From: Panax quinquefolius | Taxonomy: Eukaryota; Streptophyta; Magnoliopsida; Apiales; Araliaceae | DNA length: 64,000 bases | Assembly (NCBI GenBank): GCA_020205615.1 | Contig: CM035170.1 | Coordinates: forward strand, 35,712,123 to 35,776,122 | Direction: 5' to 3' | In this document: piece after piece, positions 11,617 to 22,434 of the stretch | Position numbering within the stretch: the stretch's first letter is position 1 | Layout of the letters: the number at the start of each line of letters is the position of its first letter | Notes under the pieces: generated by a model | Database searches by the model: none | Told to the model about the DNA's origin: nothing | The model's input: the letters and a program-made list of their open reading frames with translations, nothing else | Made by a program: the position numbers and the translations under genes

Positions 11617-13498
11617 TTGCATTTGATCCTACAACAATTTGACATCGTATATGTGACGCAAAAGTCCATCAAAGGTCAAGGAACTGCGGATCAACTGGTC
11701 GCTACACCTTCAGGGGATTTCAAACCCTTGGAAACCTATTTCCCCGATGAGGGAGTAATGACAGTTCATCAACACCATCAGTATGATACACGCCAAACAT
11801 TGATGATGTATTTTGATGGAGCTATTAATATGGAAGGTTCTGGAGCTGGAGCAGTTCTAATATCTGGTACGGGGGAGCAGTATCACGTCGTCGTCAAATT
11901 GCAGTTTGTCAGCACTAATAACATAGTTGAGTATGAAGGCTGTCTCATGGGGCTAAAACTTGTCCGTTCAATGGGCATCAGACGGTTAATTGTCTTTGGA
12001 GATTCAGAGTTGGTAATCAAACAATCCACCAGAATCTATCAAACCAAAGAACTACATTTTCTGTCTTACCATCGGTAAGTTTTACAGATGGTTTTGGAGT
12101 TCGAAGAAATCTCCTTTCTACACATTCCTCGTAATAGGAATGACTTTGCAGACGCATTGGCAACTTTGGCCTCCTTAATTCTCATGTCAGACAAAGGACA
12201 CTTGCCAAGCCTCATAATTTCCCTGCACAAGGCCCCAGCCTATGGGAATTACGTTGGAGAAGTATCAGATGAGCTACCTCCCATCCAACATCCTTGGTAT
12301 CAGCATATCAAGGAATATTTATGAGATGGATCTACACCCGCTGAGGTGAGCCCGACTGAGAAAAGGAGGATCCATCGAATTGCTATGAAATTCTACCTGA
12401 GTGGAGATGCGCTCTACAAAAGAGATGCTGGACTAGGTCTCCTCATATGTTTAAATAAAGATCAAGCACAAAGACTTATGGATGAAATCCACGGTGGAGC
12501 ATGTGGCCCCCACATGAGTGGTCCCTCCTTGTCAAGAAAGTCCTCAGGACAGGATATTATTGGCTATCTCTCAAAGCTGACTGTAATGACCACGTCAGGA
12601 GATGTTATCAATGTCAAATTCATGGGAATGCTATGAGTTCACCTTGGACCTTCTCAATGTGGGGAATGGACGTTATTGGGCCCATTGAGCCTAAAGCCCA
12701 TAATGGACATCGATTTATCTTCACCATGATCGACTACTTCACCAAGTGGGTAGAAGCAGCCTCCTTCCCCAGGGTTACCAAAGAAATCATCATTGCTTTC
12801 ATCAGAAAAAATGTCATTTGTCGATATAAACAACCAGAGGTGATTGTGTCAGACAATGCAAAGAACCTCAACAACAAAATGATGGAGGAATTATGCAGTA
12901 AATTCCACAACAAACATCTTAACTCTGTCATCTATCGTCCGAAGATGAATGGTGTTGCTGAAGCGGCTAACAAAAACATCAAGAAGATCATGCAAAAGAT
13001 GTCCGCCAACCACAAAGATTGACCTGACCTATTGCCTTTTACTCTGTTAGCCTACAGAACCTTAATGCGTACCTCCACTAGGGAAACCCCCTACGCATTA
13101 ACCTATGGGATGGAAGCAGTGCTCCCTAGAGAAGTAAAAATGGAATCCCTCAGAGTGTTGATAGATGCTCAGCTAAATGAAGATCAATGGGTACAAGACA
13201 TGTATCACCAATTGTCTCTAATAGACGAAAGGTAAACCGCGGCTATCTTTCATGGTCAGTTATATCAACAAAGGATCGCCAGATCCTACAACAAAAAAGT
13301 CCGACTACGGAAGTTTAAACAACATGACTTGGTTTTGAAGAAGATCATTGACAACCAAGATCAATCTAAGGGAAAATTCGCTCCTAACTGGGAAGGACCG
13401 TTTGTTGTCAAGGAAGTATTGACAGGAGGCGCTCTCAAATTGCAAAAAATGGATGGCGATGAATTTGCACAACTCACCAACTCGGATGCTGTGAAATA
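11617..13498 (+). pseudogene. archaeal-type RNase H and integrase (Tat-type)
   Basis: A second RNase H (11810-12080) with MYFDGAINMEGSGAGAVL and FGDSELVIKQ is the extra domain that marks the Tat lineage. Integrase follows. Its zinc-binding part spans a frameshift near 12500-12620 (EIHGGACGPH, then CNDHVRRCYQCQ). The core has MDVIGP, VSDNAKN and the glutamate in GVAEAANKN, so the DDE triad appears intact. A stop at 13020-13022 and another at 13233-13235 break the C-terminal part, which continues with an RSYNKKVR-type segment to about 13498. Stops also occur at 12076 and 12322. Integrase would join element DNA to the host chromosome; this copy cannot make a full protein. Confidence 0.85.
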
Positions 13499-13679
13499 GT
13501 ACTATATCTGAAGTTACCATCAAGCAAACATCCTGGTGTTGGACCACCAGATCACCAGTCATTCCGATTCTTTAACCCTCTTACCACGTACAACTCTTCC
13601 ACGCTTTGCCCCTTAGGGAAACATAATTTTCAAGCCAGCAACATGGCTTCTCTGTGTTCCTACGACTTAGGTCATCCCA

Positions 13680-13810
13680 CTACGGATTGAACCTCTCACG
13701 TTTGCAGTTTGGCTACCCATACATGGGATCAAACTTCTCATATCTACAGTTTATCCTCAACTTAGGATTAAACTTTCTCATCTCCGCAATATGACCTGCA
13801 CATGGGATCA
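13680..13810 (+). repeat. short tandem repeat in Tat 3' untranslated region
   Basis: Three degenerate units about 40 bases apart (near 13684, 13725 and 13764) share GGATYRAACYTCTCA-like wording followed by a C/GCAGTTT-like tail. They lie directly after the integrase end and encode nothing evident. Confidence 0.6.
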
Positions 13811-13835
13811 CGCTTTTCCACTCGCCTTGAGGGGG

Positions 13836-14320
13836 AAACTACGTCGACCTGATCTCCTCTTTAATAGGAGTACGTATACAACCATTTCATATGGCCCGGT
13901 CGCAATAAAATAAAAAACAACAAAGACATTTCCACCCTTTTCCTTACAAAAACAAAAACAACAAAAACATTCCTACACCATTTCTGCCACATACAGTGTT
14001 GAACCTCTTACACCAGGTTTGAACTACGCAGACCTGATCTCCTCTTCAATAGCAGTACGTAGGCAGCCATTCATGGTACGGTCTCACCCTCTACCAAAAC
14101 ATAAAAACTTGTCAACTAGTACTGGGATCATCCTTCAATCCACTATATTTCATTGACTTTAGACCAAAGGGATGGAATTACCTGAACTGCTCCCAAATAA
14201 GAGATTCAGCGACAATCTAAGCTGCGGTTATACCTTGAAGAGCAACACCAATCCATAAGATATGGAATTAACTAGGCTCCTTCTGAATAGGGGTACTAGC
14301 GACCATCTGTGGTGCGGTCA
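13836..14320 (+). repeat. degenerate tandem repeat typical of Tat 3' regions
   Basis: Four related blocks begin near 13836, 14021, 14173 and 14263. The first two share GACCTGATCTCCTCTT, an ATAG-AGTACGTA segment and a C-GGT-GC/CGGTCTC tail. The last two are more diverged (CTGAACTGCTCCC..., then CTAGGCTCCTTCTG...) but keep the AAT-AG-G--...AGCGAC...TGCGGT pattern. Such CTCCT...AGTACGTAGGCAGCC repeats are common downstream of integrase in Ogre-like elements. 14321-14579 has no further clear feature apart from an AAAAGGGAAG tract at 14538-14547 that resembles a polypurine tract. Confidence 0.65.
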
Positions 14321-14579
14321 ATCTTAGAGAGGAAAGCCACACTCCTCTCCACATTTCTATACAAAAACCAGTCCCAAGACACCAAAGATGGTAGGGATAC
14401 ACACAGATCAATGATCCATTCTGAACTGTCCAGAGACATCTCAATGTCCATCCATCAAGGAGGAATTCAGAATACATCAAGATCACAAGCCCTGAAGCAG
14501 CATGCAAAATATCAAGCAAGTAACAAAGCATATCTAAAAGGGAAGTGATCAAAAATATATTTCCCTGCTATATATAATG

Positions 14580-15597
14580 CTATTTGATATACACAACATA
14601 AACTGTACATGACAAAATGGCTAAACTAGTCTGTGCAGGAAAGTACAAGCCCATATACAAGTTAGGGTATATGCGAGCTAACAAGCCCAACATGGCATCC
14701 CTCTCAAAAGAAGGAGGCGAAGCTGTGGTCTCTTGTACAAGAATATCCACACAACCTAACAGATCTGCAACCATCTGCATGGTGACCATAAGCTCATCGA
14801 TGTAAGTGCTCATCTCTGCAATCATGCTAGTAGTAAGGAACCTCACTGCAGTACTATCTATGATGGCTACATCCCGGGTAGATATGGCACTATCTCGCTC
14901 AACTATCACTGCATCTCTGGCTGATCTGGCCTCATCCCGCTCAACGACAGCTAAATCTCTGTGAGCTAATGCATCGTCTCTCCCATCAAGGGCAGTCAAC
15001 ATCAAGACTCTAGCCTGGTCTCTCTTGAAAGTCATCAGGTGAAGACTCTGCTCAAATTACTATGCTGAATGTTGAATAATAACAGTACTAATACTGAGAG
15101 AATCTAAGGGAAATGCTGGCAACCCAGCAACCAGCTCCTCCTCAAAGTGGGAATCAACGTCATCCCTGGGCTCTCCATCATTTGTCTCACTATCCGGTAA
15201 TATGGATACTACCACAACCGATAAAATCTCTGTCTCCATCTATGCGGAATACTCTGCAGAACAACCCGGATGGCTCACAGAAAATGTAGCTATCTCATGC
15301 TGATCCCAACAAGCATACACACGGGATTGGTCCTTTGCTGAAAGATAGCGAGAAGCTAAACGCTGACCTAATGCCCCCTCGAAAGGATGAAAATCCTGAA
15401 ACTGGTCAAACTACGACATCACGGCCAGTGGGTGGTAGGTAGTCATGCCCCTCAAGCCAGCCAGAGGGAGATAATCCATGCCCAGAGCATGAGTAATAAA
15501 GTTGTAAGGTGAGCTAAGCCCCGAGCACGACAATATGCTAAACGGATCCCTGATATCTGCCAAGAACATAGACCAAGACATAGAATTTGTACACTCC
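14580..15597 (-). pseudogene. antisense ORF, coiled-coil C-terminal part of a DUF7745-like protein
   Basis: The frame 15035-14580 (151 codons) begins with a repetitive charged segment alternating RD/ER pairs (for example RDQARVLMLTALDGRDDALAHRD shortened here to RDDALAHRDLAVVERDEA). It then becomes hydrophobic. This style of RD-repeat coiled coil follows DUF7745-like domains in plant retroelement-associated proteins, as far as I remember. 15036-15597 continues on the same strand in broken frames. The matching upstream half lies at 21298-22130, across the inserted element A. The strand is opposite to the Tat pol. Tat elements such as Grande and Retand are known to carry antisense extra ORFs downstream of pol. 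Confidence 0.5.
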
Positions 15598-15602
15598 GAT
15601 GG
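15598..15602. repeat. candidate target-site duplication, left copy (element A)
   Basis: GATGG directly precedes the element A 5' LTR. The same GATGG lies at 21298-21302, three bases beyond my estimate of the 3' LTR end. The three-base offset makes the call provisional. Confidence 0.5.
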
Positions 15603-16822
15603 TGATAAGTAGGTTTTATACCTACTTATCTGGTATCTATTACTTGAATTATTTGCTTAATCTCATGTTTCTTAGTTACTTTTCATGCATTTTGTGTTCA
15701 TTTTATAGATTATATGCTTGGGAGTTGAAATCGCAAAGAATTGGTATAAAAACGTAAAGAAAAGCAATCCAGACATCGTTTGCATTTTTATGTTTATTTC
15801 ATGTTCTTGGCTTGGAACCTGGATTACATTGTAGAGCTTCTTCTTAGCTTTCCAGAACATCTTGAATCATTCCAATTGGAGTTCGGATGCAAGAGTTATG
15901 ACATTTGTACCAACGGACGTCGAACGTCACTATTTTGGGTGGCCATTTTCATAGCAGTCCCTTACAGCCCAATTTAGACCTTTATCCATCCATTATTTCT
16001 CAACTCTTAAAGAAAAAAAGTTATAGATCTCGTCGATATCTTTTATTTGATAGGTAGCAGGCCTCGTAACGTTTCCCAGATCAAAAGTTATGGCCGATTT
16101 CCAAAGGACGTCAGAGCAGAAAAGTTTCCTTCACAAAAAAAGCCATTGGGGTGGGCATGCAAGCCTCAAAGCAGGCCCCTAGCCCACTGAGGCGGGCCAA
16201 AACAAGCCTAGATCCCCGCTGGGGTGCAGGTATGCCCAGAAAATGCGAGAAAATGCAAATTTTGGTCAAAGTGGAGTCCGGGAAGGATTATTTCGATCTG
16301 ATTGACTCAAGGACTTCCAAAAGGACTTAAAGACGTGTAAAGAGACTTATAAAAGGTGAAGAATCACAGGTGAGTATGGGTATTAGAGATATAGTAGATT
16401 AGTTAATTGTAATTCACATAGAGATATAGTGGATTAGTTAATTATGGTGTCTTGCTTAATTCTATCATCTGTGGATTTAAGTGAGTATGGGTATTATGCA
16501 TCGAGAGGTTGTTTTATCTGCGTTAGTATTGTTGATTAACAATTCAGATGAAAATAATTGATGAGAAGTGTGTTAACTTAAATGAAGTAATAAGTGAAGT
16601 TGTGATCTTAAATCTCTGTTATCTTAATTTAACTAGTGGTAATTAGAATTAGTTTACTTATAAATTGAAATTCATTCGTTTAAATAAGATTGAGTTGGTT
16701 ACAGGTTAGTACTTGGCGATATTTATTAAACAATTCCTTGTGGGAACGATACTCTACTTTCACTTTATTACTTGTTGACCACGTATACTTGCGTGTTGTG
16801 CATAATTAGATTTTACCCAATA
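15603..16822 (+). repeat. 5' LTR of element A (internally deleted)
   Basis: It starts TGATAAG and ends CCCAATA, six bases before the PBS. At 1220 bp it is about 530 bp shorter than the 3' LTR. The missing part corresponds to about 20320-20880 of the 3' LTR, just downstream of the TATA box; the flanking parts align closely. A TATAAAAG box lies at 16348-16355. Confidence 0.85.
16348..16355 (+). promoter_or_regulatory. TATA box in 5' LTR of element A
   Basis: TATAAAAG lies about 750 bases into the LTR and is preserved at the same place in the 3' LTR (20291-20298). The deletion in this LTR begins soon after it, so the transcription start region is altered. Confidence 0.55.
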
Positions 16823-16828
16823 AGTTTT

Positions 16829-16846
16829 TGGCGCCGTTGCCGGGGA
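16829..16846 (+). other. primer binding site, tRNA-Asp type (element A)
   Basis: TGGCGCCGTTGCCGGGGA is a full-length match to the complement of the 3' end of plant tRNA-Asp. That tRNA primes Athila-type elements. It lies six bases after the LTR end. Confidence 0.9.
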
Positions 16847-16962
16847 GTTAGTTAATATATTTTTGCCAATATTAGCTTCAATAAAATTAGTCTTAATTTA
16901 AATATATATTTTTTTCTTTTTTATTTAATTCTCTTCCTATTTTTCTTTCTTTTTCAGGTACC

Positions 16963-17969
16963 ATGGCGGAATTTAATTATCAATGGCCGTATACGAGAAT
17001 GACTCAGCCAAGGGGAGCGGGGATTGATGGTCTCAATGCATTTTCTGCATTATCAACACAACTTGAGACACTTTCGAGGAGTTTGGACATTGTTGCAGCC
17101 CAACGTAATCGAAGGATAGCAGTTAATTGCAATTATTGTACTGAAGTCATCAAAGTCATCAATGCACCGTCAGTTTTGAATCGGTACAATATAGTGGTGA
17201 TTACCTCAATAACTACGTTAATCCTAACTATCACCAAGATTGGGGGTATCACCCGGATTTTTCATGGAGCTATAATTATGATGACCAACATTACGCTCTA
17301 AATCCATCATACACACCAGAATTTTCATGTCCACCTCCAGTGTCACAAGAGACAGATAATTCAAGGTTGGAGGAATTGTGGTCCAAGTTTATAGCAGCAA
17401 ATGAGGAGAAGATGAGTAATCAAGCAAGGTCAATTCAAAATCTTACGGATCAGATAGAGCAAATGACCAAAGCCATAAGAAATCTTCCTCTAAACACTTG
17501 GCTTTATGACATGGATGACGAAATTGACAGAAAACCAGAACCAAATATGCGACTGGATGAGCCACAAGATATCGAAAGTGTGGAGACAATTGAGGATAAT
17601 GAAATAGAGGTTGACAAAGATCTAAATAGGTCTCTACCAAAGAACAAAGAGTCAGTCATATTTGCAAAAACATGCCCACTTGGTAGTCATGTCATCGGCG
17701 AAGCTCTTGATGACAAAAGAGCGAGTACAATTTTGAATCCATGGTGGGACGAGACAGAGAAGATAAATGAAGAGCCCATTTTGTGTGACAAGCTTCCATG
17801 CCCCAAAGTGATCACATACACAATGGAGAAAATACCTAGCTATGGGACGTTCTTGATTAAGATCATACCAAATCAGAGCATACTAGGTGACTTAGATGCA
17901 TTGGCCATCACAATTGGGAACCTACCAAAAGCTATATTATTTTCGATGGATGGAGGGTTCCTCAATTAA
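16963..17969 (+). pseudogene. partial gag of element A (lacks capsid N-terminal part)
   Basis: The first ATG after the PBS (16963) begins in the middle of an Athila-type Gag, at NYQWPYTRM. The same wording lies deep inside element E gag (about 62960). The capsid Retrotrans_gag part that should precede it is absent. A knuckle CNYCTE followed by HQSHQC spans a frameshift at about 17140-17150. The second frame (17340-17969, 209 codons) has acidic linker sequence and the segments NKESVIFAKTCPLG and GDLDALAITIGNLPKAI, ending at a TAA. With the shift corrected it would be a protein of about 330 residues. Only nucleocapsid-type RNA binding would be expected of it. Confidence 0.75.
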
Positions 17970-19520
17970 CGAAGAGGAATTGGATAGCGTTGACCAGACA
18001 AAGTCAGGCAGAAAGACTATAATTCAAGCTCTAACTGGGAGGCAACCCAGGAATTTTTATATTTATATGCGTTACTAGTTTATTTAGTATATAGGAATTA
18101 ATTTGCTTATTAAGTTCTCTTACTAATCCAAGTGCTATTCTAATCCATGTTGTCTCTCTTCAGTGTAGGTATTGGAGGTTCAATGGACAGGCAAAAGATT
18201 ATGAAAAGGTTATTCAAGTCAAATTCAAGTGTGGTGCCCAATTTGTTCCATGCGCCTAATCTATTCTCCAAACTTAGCGAACAAGGAGGAGGATTGCTAT
18301 ATTTTTAGGGAAGTCCTCTGCTTTACTTTTTTCTATTTCAGCAATTGAGGACAATGTCTAGTTTAAGTTTGGGGGCATTTTAGTGTCGTATTGCATATAG
18401 TTAGTTATTTACATTGTAGTTTATATAGTTACATTGAGTTTTTGCATTCACTATCTTAAAAAAAATCAAAAATCAAAAACTAAAAAAAGAAAAAAATTAG
18501 TTAGTTACTAAGTTCATTTGCATGAATCCAGTTGTTAGATAGTTAAAGTTTGTTTTGGCCAATGATGAGATTAGAATTGGGTAGACAAGTATAGTACTGA
18601 CTATTAGAGCTTTGATGTGATTTCTTGTTATGAATTGAGTCTTTTTCTGTTTGAAACTGGTATAATAAAGATAGCACAGTAAAAACTACTTGTTGATTGA
18701 TTGAGTTTAAATTGATACATAATGGGAGTCTAAAGGATAATGCTAGTTTGAATGAAAGAATGACAGGAATAAATAGTGATGGCTAAAGTTAGACAAGAAC
18801 CTAAGTTTGGGGGAATATTTGGGGTATATTAGCTATAAAAAAAAGAAAAAAGAAAAAAAATGGGGAAAAAAAAAAAAAAAAAAAAAGTATGAATAAATAC
18901 CGTGGCGTGCTTGTTTAGTTTTGTGGCCTTTGTTACTTGAGTAAGTAAGCCCGAGGGGATTGTCTTTACACCTAGCGCCCTAAGGTCTTAATGGTCTGGG
19001 AGTCATTGGTCGAAAGCTCCTTAAGGTAGCATTGAAAAGCCTAAGGTAATAAGACATTGCATAGCTATATGTATGTAAACCAAAGGAAAAAAAATGAATA
19101 AAACAGGAAATATGAGCAAAGAGCCCCCGCAGATGAAAAATAAAGCATAAGTATCCAATGTTGACCCGCGATATTGGTAATTATTTGATTTTAGTTGGAT
19201 CTAGCTTATTTTTGGATTTCTTGAGTTTACACTATATGATGCCTTCGAAGAGACTTGTTTTGTGTTAAATTTGATTTTATATCAGTTAACATTGTTGTTG
19301 AGCACACACGCACTATATTCGTGATAACAGTCTAAGATTTGATGATTGATTGAGAAGTTATTGATGAGTTCTGATATGATGTATTATCGTGTTTACTTGA
19401 TTTTTCTAAGGCCAGTTGAATAGACTTGTTTCTATCATTTCTGCTAGATTCGTAGGCATATAGATTAGTTGCATTGCATTGCATTATTGTTTTGTGTTTT
19501 TGCTTGAGGACAAGCAAAGG
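17970..19520 (+). other. noncoding 3' interior of element A
   Basis: No convincing ORF. CTAACTGGGAGGCAACCCAG near 18030 matches the sequence just after integrase in element E (58378-58400, opposite strand). The whole pol has therefore been lost between these points. Two polypurine-like AAGTTTGGGGG tracts lie at 18364-18374 and 18803-18813, besides the functional one at 19524. A-rich tracts lie at 18455-18500 and 18838-18888. A TGCATTGCATTGCAT run near 19470 is also shared with E. Confidence 0.7.
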
Positions 19521-19537
19521 TTTAAGTTTGGGGGTAT
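19521..19537 (+). other. polypurine tract of element A
   Basis: TTTAAGTTTGGGGGTATT directly precedes the 3' LTR. It is the usual position for plus-strand priming, and the same motif lies next to the 3' LTR of element E. Confidence 0.8.
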
Positions 19538-19538
19538 T

Positions 19539-21294
19539 TGATAAGTAGGTTTTATACCTACTTATCTGGTATCTATTACTTGAATTATTTACTTAATCTC
19601 ATGTTTCTTAGTTACTTTTCATGCATTTTGTGTTCATTTTGTAGATTATATGCTTGGGAGTTGAAATCGCAAAGAATTGGTATGAAAACACAAAAAAAAA
19701 AGCAATCCGGGACATCGTTTGGGTTTTTATGTTTATTTCATGTTCTTGGTTTGGAACTTGGATTACATTGTACAGCTTCTTCTTAGCTTTCTGGAACATC
19801 TTGAATCATTCCAATCGGAGTTCGGATGCAAAAGTTATGACATTTGTACCAACGGACGTCGAGCGTCACTGTTTTGGGTGGCTATTTGCATAATTGTCAC
19901 TTCAGCCCAATTTCGTCCTTCATCCATCTGTTATTTATGAACGCTTAAAGAATGAATGTTGTAGAACTCGTCGATATCTTCGATTTGATAGGTAGCATGC
20001 CTCGCAAAGTTTCCCGGATCAAAAGTTATGGCCGATTTCCCAAAGGACATCAGAGTAGAAAAGTTTCCTTCACAAAATCGCCGTCGGGGTGAGCATGCAA
20101 GCATCAAAGCAGGCCCCCCTAGCCCGCTGGGGTAGGCTCAAAACAAGCCTAGACCCCCGCCGGGGCTGGGGTATGCCCAAAAAATGCAAATTTTGGTCAA
20201 AGTTGAGTCCGAGAAGGATTATTTCGATCCGATTGACTCAAGGACTTCCAAGAGGACTTCCAAAAGGACTTAAAGACATGTAAAGAGACTTATAAAAGGA
20301 GGAGAATCACAAGGATTAGAGAAGATTAGAGACTAGATAGAGGATTTAATTAGATTAGAATAGAATAATTAGATCAAAATCATAGTTCTAATGAGTTTTG
20401 GAGAATGAAGCAACTTGGAGACCATTGAAGATTCAAAGTAGGAGCAAGGAGGGAGCGTCAAATCTATAGAAAATAGATTCTATCTTCTTATCTTCTTATA
20501 TCTTTGTCTTTTAATGATTATTCAATTGTGGATTCTTAGTTTTAATTCAATAATCATGAACTAATTCTTTGTTTGAGATTACAATGGATCTTATTGTGTA
20601 GTTTATTTTAATATTCTTCACTACCAATTATTATGTTCTATTATGAGAATTATCTATTGAGATTTGGACTTAATTTACTTAATTGCCTAGCTATCAATTA
20701 CCGTGATAATCTATATGAACTGGAGAGATGAAGTATTGATTTAGATCTTATCATAATAGCATGTGTTTGTGATTTCTACTTAGATGAAATTCATGATTCG
20801 TGTTTAGGATAGAGATATGCCTTTACGCCATATGTAATCTTATAGAGAACTTGTGCATTAAATCCTTTTGAATTGTACGTAATTCACATAGAGATATAGT
20901 GGATTACTTAATTAGGGTATCTTGCTTAATTCTATCATCTGTGGATTTAAGTGAGTATGGGTATTATGCATCGAGAGATGGTTTTATCTGCTTTAGTGTT
21001 CTTGATTAACAATTCAGGATAGAAAATAATTGATGAGAAGTATGTTAACTTAAATGAAGCAATAAGTGAAATTGTGATCTTAAATCTCCATTATCTTAAT
21101 TTAACTAGTGGTAATTAGAATTAGTTTACTTATAAATTGAAATTCATTCGTTTAAATAAGATTGAGTTGATTATGGGTTAGTACTTGGTGATTTTTATTA
21201 AATAATTCCCCGTGGGAACGATACTATACTTTCACTTTATTACTTGTTGACCACGTATACTTGCGTGTTGTGCGTAATTAGATTTTTCCCAATA
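19539..21294 (+). repeat. 3' LTR of element A
   Basis: It is 1756 bp long, starting TGATAAG and ending CCCAATA. It includes GC-rich segments near 20085-20170 with CCCCGCCGGGG-type palindromes, and a TATAAAAG box at 20291-20298. It carries the 530 bp lost from the 5' LTR, so it represents the family's full LTR. Confidence 0.88.
20291..20298 (+). promoter_or_regulatory. TATA box in 3' LTR of element A
   Basis: TATAAAAG is conserved in position with the 5' LTR copy. It is the likely LTR promoter. Confidence 0.55.
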
Positions 21295-21297
21295 TCT

Positions 21298-22130
21298 GAT
21301 GGCTAAAAGGAGTATGACATGGCTATATCATGCGTGAAACAATATCATTTCCATCTAAAGGTACCAATCGGTCGCAAGTGTGACATAAACCACACGTATA
21401 GCATGACCGAGCTGCCCGTGAACACTCCTGTCGGATAAGTGCAGCAGTGTGTAGCTGAACTCAGAGTCTCTACTATAATCATCGGTATAATTGTACGACC
21501 TTACCTGAGAGCTCTCACTGCCATGATGACTGCAATGTCTATCTCATCCATGTACCGTGGCATATAAACATACGACAGTATCCACAATAGCAGTACATCA
21601 ACCCTGGCTAGACGCCAATGATCCTACGGTGCGGTGAAATCCCCGGAATCTCGTGTATAACTATCCTCAGAGCCAAATCTATCAAACAAAAAATGCTGGG
21701 ATATCACGTGGCCAGATGTAAGCTCATCATGTACCACCCTACGCCTCAATGCAGAGAGGGTCATGAATTGTCGACTCATGTCCCCCAAAGCCATATGTAC
21801 GCAAGGTCTATCTAGTGGCAGTATCATCAACTCTGCATACTCCTCCAGAGTAGGAGTCAACTCCTAGGTCCCAAATCGGAAAACTTGCATCTCCGATACC
21901 CAGTGCTCCAGCATGCCATCCACGAATCATGTATGATCCTAAAACATCAACAGGGTCATAGTATGCTGCAACAAATGATCTACGGTCACCCTGTCTGATG
22001 GTGACATGCTATCATACCACGATCATATACCTGATGCCACCAATGATGGTGGGGTATGATAAATATGGCTAACTGTCAAAGAAGACATCTGTATGGGCCA
22101 TGTCATAAGACCATCCAGGGGTCAATGCTG
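21298..22130 (-). pseudogene. antisense DUF7745-like ORF, N-terminal side
   Basis: On the minus strand the frame 21860-21624 reads MTPTLEEYAELMILPLDRP, ALGDMSRQFMTLSALRR and VVHDELTSGHVISQHFLFDRFG. It continues in the same wording through YMDEIDIAVIMAVRALR, RTIIPMIIVET and VWFMSHLRPIGTF to the element A insertion. The LTPTLEEY...PLDRP pattern is that of a plant protein family I recall as DUF7745, common next to retrotransposon ORFs and without a known function. Stops occur, so it is decayed. It was continuous with 15597-14580 before element A entered. Which start it used is unclear; the region upstream (22131-22429) has no clear frame. Confidence 0.5.
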
Positions 22131-22305
22131 AATATCTCTGAACATACATACATATGCATAACATGATACATGCATTGTAGATAATAGATGGCAATATGAT
22201 ATAGGGAATGAAAAAACTGTGCATACATTCCTAAGTATATCAACATCTAATACATCATCTCTATACAGGTACAAATACAGGGAATGGGGAACAGACGCCC
22301 TACTA

Positions 22306-22394
22306 CTAACAGAGGCCTATCAAAAGATATAGCGAGAATAGGGCACAACCACCCAATAGCTAACAGAGGCCTATCAAAAGATATAACGAGAATA
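22306..22394. repeat. 35 bp direct repeat
   Basis: A 35-base unit starting CTAACAGAGGCCTATC occurs at 22306-22340 and again at 22360-22394, with one mismatch and 54-base spacing. It lies in noncoding sequence next to the solo LTR. Confidence 0.85.
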
Positions 22395-22429
22395 CACATC
22401 AGAAGAAGACAATGGTGTCAATGTCTACA

Positions 22430-22434
22430 TCATC
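22430..22434. repeat. target-site duplication TCATC, left copy
   Basis: TCATC precedes the solo LTR and recurs exactly at 25273-25277 after it. Five bases is the usual length for Ty3/gypsy integrase. Confidence 0.88.

Larger units (their letters stand above)
7195..14560 (+). mobile_element. Tat/Ogre-type Ty3/gypsy retrotransposon, internal gag-pol region
   Basis: The order gag, protease with G-patch, intron, RT, RNase H, second RNase H (archaeal type), integrase is diagnostic of the Tat (Ogre-like) lineage. Its 5' end, including LTR and N-terminal gag, was displaced leftwards by the element B insertion at 7195. Its right boundary is open. The tandem repeats at 13.68-14.32 kb are typical of Tat 3' untranslated regions. 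The antisense ORFs at 14.58-27.1 kb, and the Tat-type 3' region and LTR at 37.6-41.5 kb, may be its continuation after removal of later insertions. That continuity is inference. Confidence 0.8.
15603..21294 (+). mobile_element. gag-only Athila-like retrotransposon (element A, TR-GAG type)
   Basis: Two LTRs start with the same TGATAAGTAGGTTTTATACC wording (15603 and 19539). A tRNA-Asp type PBS follows the first and a polypurine tract precedes the second. The interior, about 2.7 kb, holds only a partial gag and no protease, RT, RNase H or integrase. LTR, PBS, polypurine tract and the gag remnant all match the Athila-type element E at the right of the window. This makes A a probable non-autonomous derivative that depended on such elements. 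It sits inside antisense DUF7745-like sequence and splits it. Confidence 0.85.

Noticed and set aside
14538..14560. AAAAGGGAAG|TGATCA as polypurine tract and LTR start of the Tat element
   Set aside because: No second LTR with this start was found, and antisense coding sequence begins 20 bases later. A better tract and LTR lie at 39042-39055.
18838..18888. A-rich tract as the tail of a LINE or SINE
   Set aside because: No target duplication or upstream LINE/SINE body; it lies within the noncoding interior of element A.
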